DNA of 64,000 bases from Fructobacillus evanidus (GCF_963580165.1 NZ_CAUZLM010000005.1:147503-211502); one strand, 5' to 3'. Positions 33,240-42,267 are shown, counted from the stretch's first letter. The notes: a model not told the origin generated them from the letters alone. Numbers and translations: made by a program.

Positions 33240-33626
33240 TTAAACACGACGACGCTTTGGTGGGCGTGATCCGTTATGGGGAACTGGGGTAACATCCTTG
33301 ATTGACGTTACTTCAAGACCAGCTGCGGCCAATGCACGAATTGCTGATTCACGACCGGAACCAGGGCCCTTAACCGTAACAGCAACAGTGCGCATGTTAA
33401 CTTCCAATGCGGACTTAGCAGCTGCTTCCGCTGCTTGTTGAGCAGCGAATGGTGTTGACTTACGTGATCCCTTGAATCCAAGGGCACCAGCTGATGACCA
33501 GGCAACAGCGTTACCTTGGGCATCGGTAATCATGACGATAGTGTTATTGAAAGTTGCGTGGATATGTGCCACACCAGATTCAATGTTCTTTTTCACACGA
33601 CGCTTGCGTGTAGTACGAACTGCCAT
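33240..33626 (-). CDS. rpsK: 30S ribosomal protein S11
   Basis: S11 (128 residues) sits on the platform of the small subunit. GVAHIHATFNNTIVMITD and VKGPGSGRESAIRAL are diagnostic, and the PHNGSRPPKRRRV end is complete. It is separated from rpsM by an unusually long, hairpin-rich gap. Confidence 0.98.
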   Translation of the reverse strand: MAVRTTRKRRVKKNIESGVAHIHATFNNTIVMITDAQGNAVAWSSAGALGFKGSRKSTPFAAQQAAEAAAKSALEVNMRTVAVTVKGPGSGRESAIRALAAAGLEVTSIKDVTPVPHNGSRPPKRRRV

Positions 33627-33802
33627 AATTTTTGCCTCCTTTTCAAATTCTTTATAATTTCTCGGGTTAGTGATGACTAACCAACATTACACAACTGTGG
33701 TTGTGATAATCATTTCTCACAAAAGTGAGGCTCTTTTAGAAAAGGACAGCAGTCTTGCGACAATATGCCGTTTTCTTGTTAAAGAGATTGGTAAAAAGTG
33801 TT
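33627..33802 (-). other. Hairpin-rich gap between rpsM and rpsK
   Basis: This 176-nt gap contains three consecutive short inverted repeats near 33664-33730: GTTAG/CTAAC, CACAA/TTGTG and CTCAC/GTGAG. No gene is present. A regulatory RNA, processing site or internal promoter is possible. Confidence 0.6.
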
Positions 33803-34174
33803 TTACTTCTTCTTACCAGCAATTGCCGTAGCTGGGCCTTTGCGAGTACGGGCGTTGTTCTTCGTGTGTTGTCCACGAACGGGCAATCCCTTACGGTGAC
33901 GAATACCACGGTATGAGGCGATTTCTTGCAATCCCTTGATATCAAGTGATACCTTACGACGCAAGTCACCTTCCAACTGCAAGTTCAAAGCAGCGATAGC
34001 TTCACGGATTTGATCTTCTTGATCAACCGTCAAGTCGCGAACTCGAACGTCTTCAGAAACCTTAGCAGTAGCCAAGATCTTTTGGGCAGTTGTATTACCG
34101 ATTCCGTAGATGTATGTTAAACCAATGACAATTCGCTTGTCACGTGGCAAATCGATACCTTCAATACGAGCCAT
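33803..34174 (-). CDS. rpsM: 30S ribosomal protein S13
   Basis: S13 (123 residues) contacts the large subunit through bridge B1. ARIEGIDLPRDKRIVIGLTY at the start and RHRKGLPVRGQHTKNNARTRKG near the end are the family signatures. It follows rpmJ by about 80 nt. Confidence 0.98.
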   Translation of the reverse strand: MARIEGIDLPRDKRIVIGLTYIYGIGNTTAQKILATAKVSEDVRVRDLTVDQEDQIREAIAALNLQLEGDLRRKVSLDIKGLQEIASYRGIRHRKGLPVRGQHTKNNARTRKGPATAIAGKKK

Positions 34175-34252
34175 AACAATTTACCTCCTTTTAATATTTT
34201 GAAAGAACTTCTAAGTTCATTTTCAAGCGTTTTTTATCTTTGTAAGTAAAAA

Positions 34253-34372
34253 TTACTTACCTGCGCGTTGCTTGTGCTTAGGGTTAGCTGGGCAAATAAT
34301 CATTGTCCGGCCGTTACGCTTAATCACACGGCAAGATTCGCACATTTTTTTAACTGATGGACGTACCTTCAT
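34253..34372 (-). CDS. rpmJ: 50S ribosomal protein L36
   Basis: This small gene encodes 39 residues: MKVRPSVKKMCESCRVIKRN, then a segment with Cys-Pro and His (ICPANPKHKQRAGK). The four zinc ligands (three Cys, one His; C+ type) are intact. It lies between infA and rpsM as in nearly all Bacillota, with GGAGG before the ATG at 34372. Confidence 0.96.
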   Translation of the reverse strand: MKVRPSVKKMCESCRVIKRNGRTMIICPANPKHKQRAGK

Positions 34373-34422
34373 AATCTATTCCTCCTATTCGGTTAACTGA
34401 TTATAGACCGCCCCGCTGATTT

Positions 34423-34638
34423 TTAGCGGAAACGGTAAGTAATACGACCCTTTGTCAAGTCGTATGGTGACATTTCAACCGTGACACGGTCACCTGGCAA
34501 GATCCGAATATAATTCTTACGAATCTTCCCGGAAACGTGTGCTAAGATGACCGCACCATTTTCAAGTTCGACTTGAAACATTGCATTTGGCATCGTTTCT
34601 TTCACTTTGCCTTCAATTTCAATGACATCGTTGGCCAC
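34423..34638 (-). CDS. infA: Translation initiation factor IF-1
   Basis: IF-1 (71 residues, single OB fold) binds the A site during initiation. VIEIEGKVKETMPNAMFQVE and the RILPGDRVTVEMSPYDLTKG end are typical. It lies between adk and rpmJ. Confidence 0.98.
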   Translation of the reverse strand: MANDVIEIEGKVKETMPNAMFQVELENGAVILAHVSGKIRKNYIRILPGDRVTVEMSPYDLTKGRITYRFR

Positions 34639-34737
34639 GCAGATTACCTCCTATGTAACCATCATTCAACATAATCGATAAGGCGGTCAACCTTATTGAT
34701 TATACCAGGGTTCCCCTGAATTATCAAGAAAAGCCTT

Positions 34738-35304
34738 TTAGTCCAAGGCATCCAAAACCGATTTTACATCAGCGTAAATTCGATCTAATTCACCATTACC
34801 ATCGATAGTGTGCAAGACACCATGATTTTCATAGTAATCAACCAAAGGCAAGTTGGCCTTCTTGTTGACTTCCAAACGGTGCGCGATAACATCCTTGGTG
34901 TCATCGGCCCGTCCCCGGTTCATTAACCGGTCAACCAAAACTTGGTCAGGAACTTCAAAATACAAGGTAGCCGAAACCTTGTCGTTCTTTTCGGCTAAGA
35001 ATTGGTCCAAGAACTTGGCCTGTTCTTCATTACGTGGGTAGCCGTCAAGCATAAAGCCGTTTTCAACTACGTCAGGTTGTGATAGCCGATCAGCGACCAT
35101 CGCATTCGTAATTTCATCAGGAACTAAGTTACCAGCATCCATGAAGGCTTTTGCTTTTTGTCCAAGCTCAGTTTCTTCTTTCATGTTGGCCCGGAAGATA
35201 TCACCAGTACTAATGTGAACCATTGGGTAGTCAGCAATAATCTTCTCAGCTTGGGTTCCCTTACCTGCACCAGGTAGACCCAATAAAATTAGGTTTTTCG
35301 TCAT
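34738..35304 (-). CDS. adk: Adenylate kinase, short-LID form
   Basis: Adk interconverts ATP plus AMP and two ADP. LLGLPGAGKGTQ (about 7-18) is the P-loop, and GFMLDGYPRNEEQA carries the AMP-binding segment. The protein is only 188 residues: the LID region (RLMNRGRADDTKDVI) lacks the about 27-residue zinc-binding insert usual in Gram-positive enzymes. It lies between secY and infA. Confidence 0.96.
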   Translation of the reverse strand: MTKNLILLGLPGAGKGTQAEKIIADYPMVHISTGDIFRANMKEETELGQKAKAFMDAGNLVPDEITNAMVADRLSQPDVVENGFMLDGYPRNEEQAKFLDQFLAEKNDKVSATLYFEVPDQVLVDRLMNRGRADDTKDVIAHRLEVNKKANLPLVDYYENHGVLHTIDGNGELDRIYADVKSVLDALD

Positions 35305-35327
35305 GATTGAACTCCTTTTAAACCAGC

Positions 35328-36626
35328 TTAACGGATGAAGCCTACGTAGTTCTTCTTTTGCAAGAGACCATCGATTTGACGAATCAAATCAAGGGTAACC
35401 CCGATGGCAATCAGCAAAGAAGTTCCACCCAAGCCAATCTTTTCATTAAGTCCCCATACATCAGATGCAATCAATGGTACCAAGGCTACAAAGCCAAGGT
35501 ACAAAGCCCCAACAAACGACAAGCGTAAGAGCAACTTTGTGACGAACTTTTGCGTTTCGACACCAGGACGGACATCAACAATGTAAGCCCCCTGCTTTTG
35601 CAAGTTTTCGGCCAACTTTTCAGGGTTGACCTGTACAAAGGCGTAGAAGTAAGTAAAGAGAATAATCAGAACGGTGTAGAAAATCGCTCCGGTTGTTGTT
35701 TGCATGGAGAAAATCTGTTGTAAGACTTTAAACCAGCCAACGTTACTATACTTACTCTGGAAGGCGAAGAGAATTGTCTGTGGTGTTGAAATCAATGACG
35801 AAGCAAAGATCACAGGAATCACCCCAGAAACGTTTAACTTCAAAGGTAGGTAAGCTTCAGCCCCGTAGGAAGAAGCTGACCGTGTATATTGGATTTGCAA
35901 ACGACGACTTGCTTCATAGAACCAAGTCGTAATTCCGACAACCAAGATGATTGCCGTTAGCAAAACCGCCATGAAAATCCAGCCGGTAACCTTGTCGTTG
36001 CCACTAGCTTGCAGAACATTTTCCTTGAAAATTTCCCACAAACCAGAAGGCATTTGAGAAATAATTCCAGAGAAGATAATCATGGAAACACCGTTTCCAA
36101 GACCCTTTTCGGTAATCATTTCTCCCAACCACATGGCAAAGAAAGTTCCAATTGTCATGACCGACCCAATCAGTAGGAAGGAGGTCACGTTATTGGTCTG
36201 CTTCACCAAACCATAGGCGGCTAAGGAGTTGAATCCAGCGGTAATTCCCACTGATTGCAAAAAGGCAAAGATAATGGTCAAGTACCGGGTAGCTTGGTTC
36301 AGCTTCCGGCGACCAACTTCGCCTTGTTTACTCCATTCAACAAAACGTGGCACGATATCTAACTGCAGCAACTGCACAACAATCTGTGCAGTAACATAAG
36401 GCGAGACCCCCATCGCAAAAAGCGAGAAGTTCAGTAAGCCTCCACCCGAGAAAATATTTAAAATATTCAATAAGCCCGAACCAGAAACTGAATTCAAGGC
36501 AGCAGGATTAACACCTGGAACAGTGATATGAGTCCCAATGCGGTAAACAAAGAGAATCAAAATCGTCCAAAGCATCTTCTTACGAATATCTTTTTGTCGG
36601 ATTGCATTAAATAGCGTGCGCCACAT
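35328..36626 (-). CDS. secY: Preprotein translocase subunit SecY
   Basis: SecY forms the protein-conducting channel, working with SecA (encoded at 58114-60525). The 432 residues have ten membrane segments. FVYRIGTHITVPGVN at the first segment, the GVSPYVTAQIVVQLLQLD plug-proximal region and EKGLGNGVSMIIF are family motifs. It follows rplO, overlapping the operon without an own terminator. Confidence 0.98.
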   Translation of the reverse strand: MWRTLFNAIRQKDIRKKMLWTILILFVYRIGTHITVPGVNPAALNSVSGSGLLNILNIFSGGGLLNFSLFAMGVSPYVTAQIVVQLLQLDIVPRFVEWSKQGEVGRRKLNQATRYLTIIFAFLQSVGITAGFNSLAAYGLVKQTNNVTSFLLIGSVMTIGTFFAMWLGEMITEKGLGNGVSMIIFSGIISQMPSGLWEIFKENVLQASGNDKVTGWIFMAVLLTAIILVVGITTWFYEASRRLQIQYTRSASSYGAEAYLPLKLNVSGVIPVIFASSLISTPQTILFAFQSKYSNVGWFKVLQQIFSMQTTTGAIFYTVLIILFTYFYAFVQVNPEKLAENLQKQGAYIVDVRPGVETQKFVTKLLLRLSFVGALYLGFVALVPLIASDVWGLNEKIGLGGTSLLIAIGVTLDLIRQIDGLLQKKNYVGFIR

Positions 36627-36627
36627 T

Positions 36628-37062
36628 TTAGATCACCTCGGTTGTACCACCAGCTTGTTCGATGGCCTTAACTGCAGCAGCAGAGAACTTGTGGGCCTTA
36701 ATCGTCAACTTCTTTTCCAATTGACCATTACCCAAGACCTTGATTCCGTCTTTTTGGTTCTTTACTACACCGTTTTCAATCAACAAAGCAGGTGTTACTT
36801 CAGTGCCGTTATCGAAGTTGTTCAACTTGTCCAAGTTAACAACTGCGAATTCCTTGCGTGAGATGTTTGTAAATCCACGCTTTGGAATACGACGGTACAA
36901 AGGCATTTGTCCACCTTCGAACCCAAGACGTGTCTTACCACGGGCCTTTTGTCCCTTTTGGCCTCGACCAGCAGTCTTACCGTTTCCAGATGAAGTACCA
37001 CGACCAACACGGTTACGTGTCTGGCGTGAACCCAAAGCAGGTTGCAATTCGTTCAAATTCAT
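36628..37062 (-). CDS. rplO: 50S ribosomal protein L15
   Basis: L15 (144 residues) is a late-assembling large-subunit protein. The Gly/Arg-rich N-terminus (RVGRGTSSGNGKTAGRGQKG) and FEGGQMPLYRRIPKRGF are diagnostic. Confidence 0.98.
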   Translation of the reverse strand: MNLNELQPALGSRQTRNRVGRGTSSGNGKTAGRGQKGQKARGKTRLGFEGGQMPLYRRIPKRGFTNISRKEFAVVNLDKLNNFDNGTEVTPALLIENGVVKNQKDGIKVLGNGQLEKKLTIKAHKFSAAAVKAIEQAGGTTEVI

Positions 37063-37092
37063 CGTTTGGTCCCTCCTTTTTCTAAAATTTTT

Positions 37093-37275
37093 TTATTTTA
37101 CTTCTTCAACAGCAACCAAGTGAGCAATATGGAAAATTGCGCCACGAGTAGCTGCGTTATCAGGCTTCACCACTGAGCTTGACACACGGTTAAGTCCAAG
37201 TGACTTAACAATGGCACGTTGCTTAGGCAAGCGATGAGCCGCACTCTTAATCAAAGTGATTTTCAAATCAGCCAT
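37093..37275 (-). CDS. rpmD: 50S ribosomal protein L30
   Basis: L30 (60 residues): MADLKITLIKSAAHRLPKQR, then VKSLGLNRVSSSVVKPDNAATRG, the conserved RNA-binding core. It lies between rpsE and rplO. Confidence 0.96.
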   Translation of the reverse strand: MADLKITLIKSAAHRLPKQRAIVKSLGLNRVSSSVVKPDNAATRGAIFHIAHLVAVEEVK

Positions 37276-37286
37276 GTTATCGCTCC

Positions 37287-37793
37287 TTATTCAGCCAAGT
37301 GTTCCAGTGAAACACCACGTAACTTTGCCACTTGTTCAGCATCCTTCAAGTTGTTCAATGCATCGAAAGTTGCACGAACAACGTTGACAGGAGTTGATGA
37401 ACCCAATGACTTAGCAGTCACATCGTTGATACCAGCCAATTCCATTACGGAACGAGTAGCACCACCGGCGGCAACCCCAGCACCTTCCTTAGCAGGCTTA
37501 ACCAGGATCTTACCACCAGCCCATTCACCAAGAACTTCGTGAGGAATAGTAGTACCAACTGTTGGTACAGTGATCAAGTTACGCTTTGCGTCTTCAACGG
37601 CCTTACGGATAGCTTCTGGCACTTCTTGTGCCTTACCAGTTCCAAAACCAACGTGACCTTGCTTGTCACCAACGACAACCAAAGCACCGAAGCGCAAACG
37701 ACGTCCACCCTTAACAACCTTGGTAACACGGTTAATTGCAACAACGTTTTCTTCTAATTCGCCTAATTCCTTAGGGTTTACGAATTCAACCAT
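37287..37793 (-). CDS. rpsE: 30S ribosomal protein S5
   Basis: S5 (168 residues) acts in decoding fidelity and helicase-like mRNA entry. The double-stranded RNA-binding part (VAINRVTKVVKGGRRLRFGA) and VGFGTGKAQEVPEAIRKA are present. It follows rplR by 20 nt. Confidence 0.98.
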   Translation of the reverse strand: MVEFVNPKELGELEENVVAINRVTKVVKGGRRLRFGALVVVGDKQGHVGFGTGKAQEVPEAIRKAVEDAKRNLITVPTVGTTIPHEVLGEWAGGKILVKPAKEGAGVAAGGATRSVMELAGINDVTAKSLGSSTPVNVVRATFDALNNLKDAEQVAKLRGVSLEHLAE

Positions 37794-37813
37794 TTGTATT
37801 ATTCCTCCTTTCC

Positions 37814-38167
37814 TTAGAACTTCAAACCGTTTTCACGAGCAGCGTCGGCCAAAGCCTTCACACGTCCGTGATAAACATAACCACCACGATCGAAGACAAC
37901 TTCTTCGATGTTAGCAGCCTTAGCATTCTTAGCGATCATCTCGCCAACCTTAACGGCTTGTTCAACCTTTGTACCGGTAACATCGGCACTTTGTGATGAG
38001 GCACTTGCTAGCGTTACACCCGCTACGTCATCAATTAATTGAGCGTAGATGTTGACATTAGAACGGAAAACGTTCAAACGTGGGCGAGCAGCAGTACCAG
38101 AGATCTTGCCGCGGACACGCTTGTGGCGTTGTACGCGAAGCTTATTCTTATCTGGTTTCGTAATCAT
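37814..38167 (-). CDS. rplR: 50S ribosomal protein L18
   Basis: L18 (117 residues) binds 5S rRNA. RVRGKISGTAARPRLNVFRS and VVFDRGGYVYHGRVKALADAA are the usual RNA-binding and C-terminal signatures. Confidence 0.98.
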   Translation of the reverse strand: MITKPDKNKLRVQRHKRVRGKISGTAARPRLNVFRSNVNIYAQLIDDVAGVTLASASSQSADVTGTKVEQAVKVGEMIAKNAKAANIEEVVFDRGGYVYHGRVKALADAARENGLKF

Positions 38168-38255
38168 AGCTGTGCTTTCCTTTTCTTTAAGTGGTTAAAC
38201 CACTTTCAAATAATCTTTGTTTATTAAATGTAAAACGAGTTAAGAAGCTAAAAGC

Positions 38256-38792
38256 TTACTTACCAGTCTTACCTTCCTTACGACGGACAACTTCGCCTTC
38301 GTAACGAATTCCCTTACCCTTATATGGTTCGGGTGGGCGAATTGCGCGGATTTCCGCAGCAAAATCACCAACTGCTTGCTTTGAGATTCCAGCAATCTTG
38401 ATAGTCAAGGCATCAGGAACTTCAACAGTCAAACCTTCGCGGTCTTCAAAGTCAACTGGGTGTGAATACCCAACTGACAAAGTCAACTTTGAACCAGACT
38501 TTGCGGCACGGTAACCAACACCGACCATCTTCAAAGTCTTTGAGAAGCCGTTAGTAACGCCTTCAACCATGTTTGAGAAGTTTGCAGTAGTTGTACCGTG
38601 CAATGCACGGTGCTTCTTATCTTCAGCTGCACGAGTAAATGATACTTCAGTACCATCCATGTGCATCGTGATTTCAGGGTTGATTGTGTAGTTCAATTCA
38701 CCCTTAGGTCCCTTAACAGTCACAAATTGACCATCTTGCTTAACTTCAACGCCAGCAGGGATCGTAACGATTTTGTTTCCAATACGGCTCAT
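38256..38792 (-). CDS. rplF: 50S ribosomal protein L6
   Basis: L6 (178 residues, duplicated fold) sits near the factor-binding site. The start MSRIGNKIVTIPAGVEV and the PEPYKGKGIRYEGEVVRRKEGK end are intact. Confidence 0.98.
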   Translation of the reverse strand: MSRIGNKIVTIPAGVEVKQDGQFVTVKGPKGELNYTINPEITMHMDGTEVSFTRAAEDKKHRALHGTTTANFSNMVEGVTNGFSKTLKMVGVGYRAAKSGSKLTLSVGYSHPVDFEDREGLTVEVPDALTIKIAGISKQAVGDFAAEIRAIRPPEPYKGKGIRYEGEVVRRKEGKTGK

Positions 38793-38816
38793 GGTAAGTC
38801 TCCTTTCTTAGATATA

Positions 38817-39215
38817 TTACCAAACGTAAGCCAGCACTTCGCCACCGACTTGCTTAGCACGTGCTACCTTATCAGTTACAACACCGTTTGATGTTGAAAC
38901 AATGGCGATACCAAGGCCATTCAAGACCTTTGGCATTTCTTCAGCCTTAGCATACTTACGCAAACCAGGCTTTGAAACACGCTTAATACCAGTGATGACA
39001 CGCTCTTGATCTTCTCCGTACTTCAAAAATACGCGGATAACACCTTGCTTGTTGTCTTCCAAGTATTCTACATCACGGATGAAACCTTCTTGCTTCAAGA
39101 TCTCGGCAATGCTCTTCTTCATTTTTGATGCTGGAATTTCAACGGAAGCGTGACGCGCCATGTTGGCGTTACGGATTCGAGTCAAAAAATCAGCGATTGG
39201 ATCAGTCATAGACAT
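38817..39215 (-). CDS. rpsH: 30S ribosomal protein S8
   Basis: S8 (132 residues) is a primary 16S-binding protein and the known spc-operon regulator in E. coli. MTDPIADFLTRIRNANMARH and the GIAIVSTSNGVVTDKVAR end are typical. The gene normally just upstream, rpsN, is absent here. Confidence 0.98.
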   Translation of the reverse strand: MSMTDPIADFLTRIRNANMARHASVEIPASKMKKSIAEILKQEGFIRDVEYLEDNKQGVIRVFLKYGEDQERVITGIKRVSKPGLRKYAKAEEMPKVLNGLGIAIVSTSNGVVTDKVARAKQVGGEVLAYVW

Positions 39216-39342
39216 CTATCGATATCCTCCTTTTATATTTTGAACGTCATCAAGAATTTGACACGCTCTTAAGTGTTCAAGACACTTGTCACAAACACTT
39301 AAAAACGCGCCACCCAAATGAGTGACCGCATTTTTAAATTAC
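39216..39342 (-). other. Gap between rplE and rpsH where rpsN is expected
   Basis: The 127 nt are too short for S14 (about 61 codons) and show no S14 remnant. On the minus strand a stem GTCACTC/GGGTGGC followed by GCGTTTTT resembles a weak terminator, and AAGTGT/ACACTT pairs follow. Confidence 0.65.
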
Positions 39343-39885
39343 TTACTTGGCGAAAGGCATGCCCAAGCCAGAAAGCAATTCGAAACCTTCTTCGTCGTTT
39401 GCAGCAGTCGTTACAATAACGATGTCCAAACCACGAACACGGTTAACCTTGTCAAAGTCGATTTCAGGGAAAATCAACTGTTCACGGATTCCCAAAGTGT
39501 AATTTCCGCGACCATCAAAGGCCTTACCAGAAACACCGTGGAAGTCACGAACTCGAGGCAAAGAGATGTTAATCAACTTGTCCAAGAATTCAAACATACG
39601 TTCTCCACGCAAAGTAACCTTTGTACCGATAGCCATTCCTTCACGAAGACGGAATCCGGCGATTGACTTCTTTGCACGAGTGATAACTGGTTGTTGTCCA
39701 GCAATCAACTTCAATTCTTCAACCGCTTCATCGAGGTTCTTTGAGTTTGAAACCGCATCACCAACACCCATATTCAAAACGATCTTTTCGATCTTTGGGG
39801 CTTGCATTGGTGAAGTAAAGTTAAACTTCTTGATCAAAGCAGGTTGAACTTCATTAACATATTTTACTTTTAATTCATTTGCCAT
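39343..39885 (-). CDS. rplE: 50S ribosomal protein L5
   Basis: L5 (180 residues) binds 5S rRNA and contacts P-site tRNA. KIEKIVLNMGVGDAVSN and RDFHGVSGKAFDGRGNYTLG are diagnostic. Confidence 0.98.
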   Translation of the reverse strand: MANELKVKYVNEVQPALIKKFNFTSPMQAPKIEKIVLNMGVGDAVSNSKNLDEAVEELKLIAGQQPVITRAKKSIAGFRLREGMAIGTKVTLRGERMFEFLDKLINISLPRVRDFHGVSGKAFDGRGNYTLGIREQLIFPEIDFDKVNRVRGLDIVIVTTAANDEEGFELLSGLGMPFAK

Positions 39886-39925
39886 GATAATGATTTCTAC
39901 CTTTCAAAATAGATTATAGCTTTTT

Positions 39926-40234
39926 TTAGCCTAGCACATTGCCAGACTTCTTAGCAAAACGTACTTTCTTGCCATCTTCAAACTTGAAGCCAACCTTGGT
40001 TGGTTCGTTAGTTGATGGGTCAATCAATTGTACGTTTGATGCGTGGATAGGTGCTTCGATAACGATAACACCACCCTGTGGGTATTCGTTAGAAGGCTTT
40101 TGATGCTTCTTAACGAGGTTTACGCCTTCGACAACGACACGGTTCTTGGCAGCAACAGTCTTAGTGATTGTTCCTTCCTTACCCTTGTCCTTACCAGCAA
40201 TGACGCGAACCTTATCACCTGTTTTTACAAACAT
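39926..40234 (-). CDS. rplX: 50S ribosomal protein L24
   Basis: L24 (102 residues) is an assembly initiator with a KOW motif (KTGDKVRVIAGKDKGKEGTI). It lies between rplN and rplE. Confidence 0.98.
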   Translation of the reverse strand: MFVKTGDKVRVIAGKDKGKEGTITKTVAAKNRVVVEGVNLVKKHQKPSNEYPQGGVIVIEAPIHASNVQLIDPSTNEPTKVGFKFEDGKKVRFAKKSGNVLG

Positions 40235-40255
40235 GATTGGCTCCTCCTAGTAGTA

Positions 40256-40624
40256 TTAAAGCACTTCTGGTGCCAATGAAACGATTCGCGTAAAGTTGTT
40301 GTCACGCAATTCACGTGCGACAGGGCCAAAAATACGCGTTCCAACTGGTGACTTGTCATCCTTAACGATAACAGCAGCGTTTTCATCGAAGTTGATGTAT
40401 GAACCGTCAGTCCGACGTACGTCAGCTACAGTTCGTACGATGACAGCCTTAACGACGTCACCCTTCTTAACGTTACCACCAGGGATAGCTTGCTTGACAG
40501 TAGCAACAATCATGTCACCAATACCAGCAACCTTACGGCCAGAACCACCGAGCACTTTAATCGTCAAGATTTCACGTGCGCCAGAGTTATCAGCCACTTT
40601 CAAACGACTCTCTTGTTGAATCAT
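40256..40624 (-). CDS. rplN: 50S ribosomal protein L14
   Basis: L14 (122 residues) forms bridge B8. MIQQESRLKVADNSGAREI and the RELRDNNFTRIVSLAPEVL end are the standard signatures. Confidence 0.98.
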   Translation of the reverse strand: MIQQESRLKVADNSGAREILTIKVLGGSGRKVAGIGDMIVATVKQAIPGGNVKKGDVVKAVIVRTVADVRRTDGSYINFDENAAVIVKDDKSPVGTRIFGPVARELRDNNFTRIVSLAPEVL

Positions 40625-40675
40625 GGTTCATCCTCCTTGTTAGCAATAGTTTACGACGATTGGATTAAAGTCCGA

Positions 40676-40942
40676 TTAGAGGATAACTGCCTCTTCAACA
40701 ACCTTTACCAAACGGAAGTGCTTCGTTGCAGACAAAGGACGAGTTTCCATGATTTCAACGATATCGTTCATCTTAGCGATGTTCTTTTCATCATGGGCCT
40801 TGAACTTCTTAGTATAGCGAACTCGCTTACCATAAACTGGGTGGTTGACATAAGTATCAACGGCAACAGTGATAGTCTTGTCCATCTTGTCAGATACGAC
40901 ACGACCACGGTAAGTCTTACGAGCGTTACGTTCTTCACTCAT
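40676..40942 (-). CDS. rpsQ: 30S ribosomal protein S17
   Basis: S17 (88 residues, OB fold): KTYRGRVVSDKMDKTITVAV and the KRVRYTKKFKAHDE segment are typical primary-binding features. Confidence 0.98.
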   Translation of the reverse strand: MSEERNARKTYRGRVVSDKMDKTITVAVDTYVNHPVYGKRVRYTKKFKAHDEKNIAKMNDIVEIMETRPLSATKHFRLVKVVEEAVIL

Positions 40943-40964
40943 TTTTCAGCTTCTTCCTTTCGTC

Positions 40965-41171
40965 TTATTTGTTGGCTTCTGCCAATTGTTGTGCACGAAT
41001 GACAGTCTTCACACGTGCGATGTCCTTACGAACTTTTGAAATACGGGCCGTGTTTTCTAATTGACCAGTAGCCAATTGAAAACGAAGGTTGAACAATTCT
41101 TCCTTGAATTCGGCTTCGCGCTTTTGCAAATCCGCAAGTGACAAAGCTTTTAATTCATTTGCTTTCGTCAT
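40965..41171 (-). CDS. rpmC: 50S ribosomal protein L29
   Basis: L29 (68 residues), a helical hairpin near the exit tunnel: LQKREAEFKEELFNLRFQLA and RKDIARVKTVIR. The start overlaps the rplP stop by one base. Confidence 0.97.
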   Translation of the reverse strand: MTKANELKALSLADLQKREAEFKEELFNLRFQLATGQLENTARISKVRKDIARVKTVIRAQQLAEANK

Positions 41172-41584
41172 TATTCAGCCTCCCGAGCAATAATCTTTGT
41201 ACGTACAGGCAACTTATGTTGTGCAAGACGCAATGCTTCCAAGGCAACAGGCTTAGCCACGCCACCAACTTCAAACATTACCTTACCACGCTTAACTGGG
41301 GCAACCCATCCTTCGGGAGCACCCTTACCGTTACCCATTCGAACACCAACACCCTTAGATGTATATGACTTGTGAGGGAAGATCTTAATCCAAACCTTAC
41401 CACCACGCTTCATATAACGGGTCATTGCAATACGGGCAGCTTCGATTTGACGGTTGGTAATCCAGCTTGAAGTTGTTGCTTGCAAGCCATAATCACCAAA
41501 AGCCACCGTCTTTCCACCCTTAGCTTCGCCACGCATGTGACCACGGTGTACACGACGGAATTTAACACGCTTTGGTACTAACAT
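41171..41584 (-). CDS. rplP: 50S ribosomal protein L16
   Basis: L16 (137 residues) lies near the A-site tRNA elbow. MLVPKRVKFRRVHRGHMRG and GKGAPEGWVAPVKRGKVMFE are the family signatures. Confidence 0.98.
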   Translation of the reverse strand: MLVPKRVKFRRVHRGHMRGEAKGGKTVAFGDYGLQATTSSWITNRQIEAARIAMTRYMKRGGKVWIKIFPHKSYTSKGVGVRMGNGKGAPEGWVAPVKRGKVMFEVGGVAKPVALEALRLAQHKLPVRTKIIAREAE

Positions 41585-41598
41585 GTCTGCTTCCCTCC

Positions 41599-42267
41599 TT
41601 ACTTGTTCTTCTTCTTTGGCAACACATCACCACGGTAGATCCAAGTCTTGATACCCAAGTTTCCGTAAGCAGTAGCTGCTTCGTCCCATGAGTAGTCAAT
41701 GTCTGCACGAAGTGTGTGGAGTGGAACAGTTCCTTCAGTATACTGTTCGATACGTGACATATCTGCCCCGTTCAAACGACCTGAAACAACAATCTTGATT
41801 CCCTTAGCACCGGCACGGCGGGCACGTTGGATAGCACCACGCATTGCACGACGGAAAGCGATACGACGTTCCAAATCACCTGCAACTTGCAAGCCCACCA
41901 AGTGAGCTGACAAATCAGGCTTCTTAATTTCAACGATGTTGATGAAGACACGCTTGTGGCGTCCACGTTCGTCAACATTCGTCAACTTAGCTAATTGAGT
42001 CCGCAACTTTTCAACTTCGGAACCACCCTTACCAATAACCATTCCTGGCTTGGCAGTGTGCAAAGTCAAATCGATACGTGACTTAGTTGAGCGTTCGATT
42101 TCTACGCGATCAACTGAAGCGTCCGTCAAGTTCTCTTCGATGTACTTACGAATACGCAAGTCTTCAAGAAGTTGGTTAGAAAAGTCTGCCTTGTCAGCAA
42201 ACCACTTCGCATCCCAGTCACGGATGACACCGACACGGAAGCCAGTTGGGTTAATCTTTTGACCCAT
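41599..42267 (-). CDS. rpsC: 30S ribosomal protein S3
   Basis: S3 (222 residues) lines the mRNA entry. The start MGQKINPTGFRVGVIRDWDA, the KH-type GMVIGKGGSEVEKLR and the ARRAGAKGIKIVVSGRLNGA C-domain are complete. It overlaps rplV by one base. Confidence 0.98.
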   Translation of the reverse strand: MGQKINPTGFRVGVIRDWDAKWFADKADFSNQLLEDLRIRKYIEENLTDASVDRVEIERSTKSRIDLTLHTAKPGMVIGKGGSEVEKLRTQLAKLTNVDERGRHKRVFINIVEIKKPDLSAHLVGLQVAGDLERRIAFRRAMRGAIQRARRAGAKGIKIVVSGRLNGADMSRIEQYTEGTVPLHTLRADIDYSWDEAATAYGNLGIKTWIYRGDVLPKKKNK

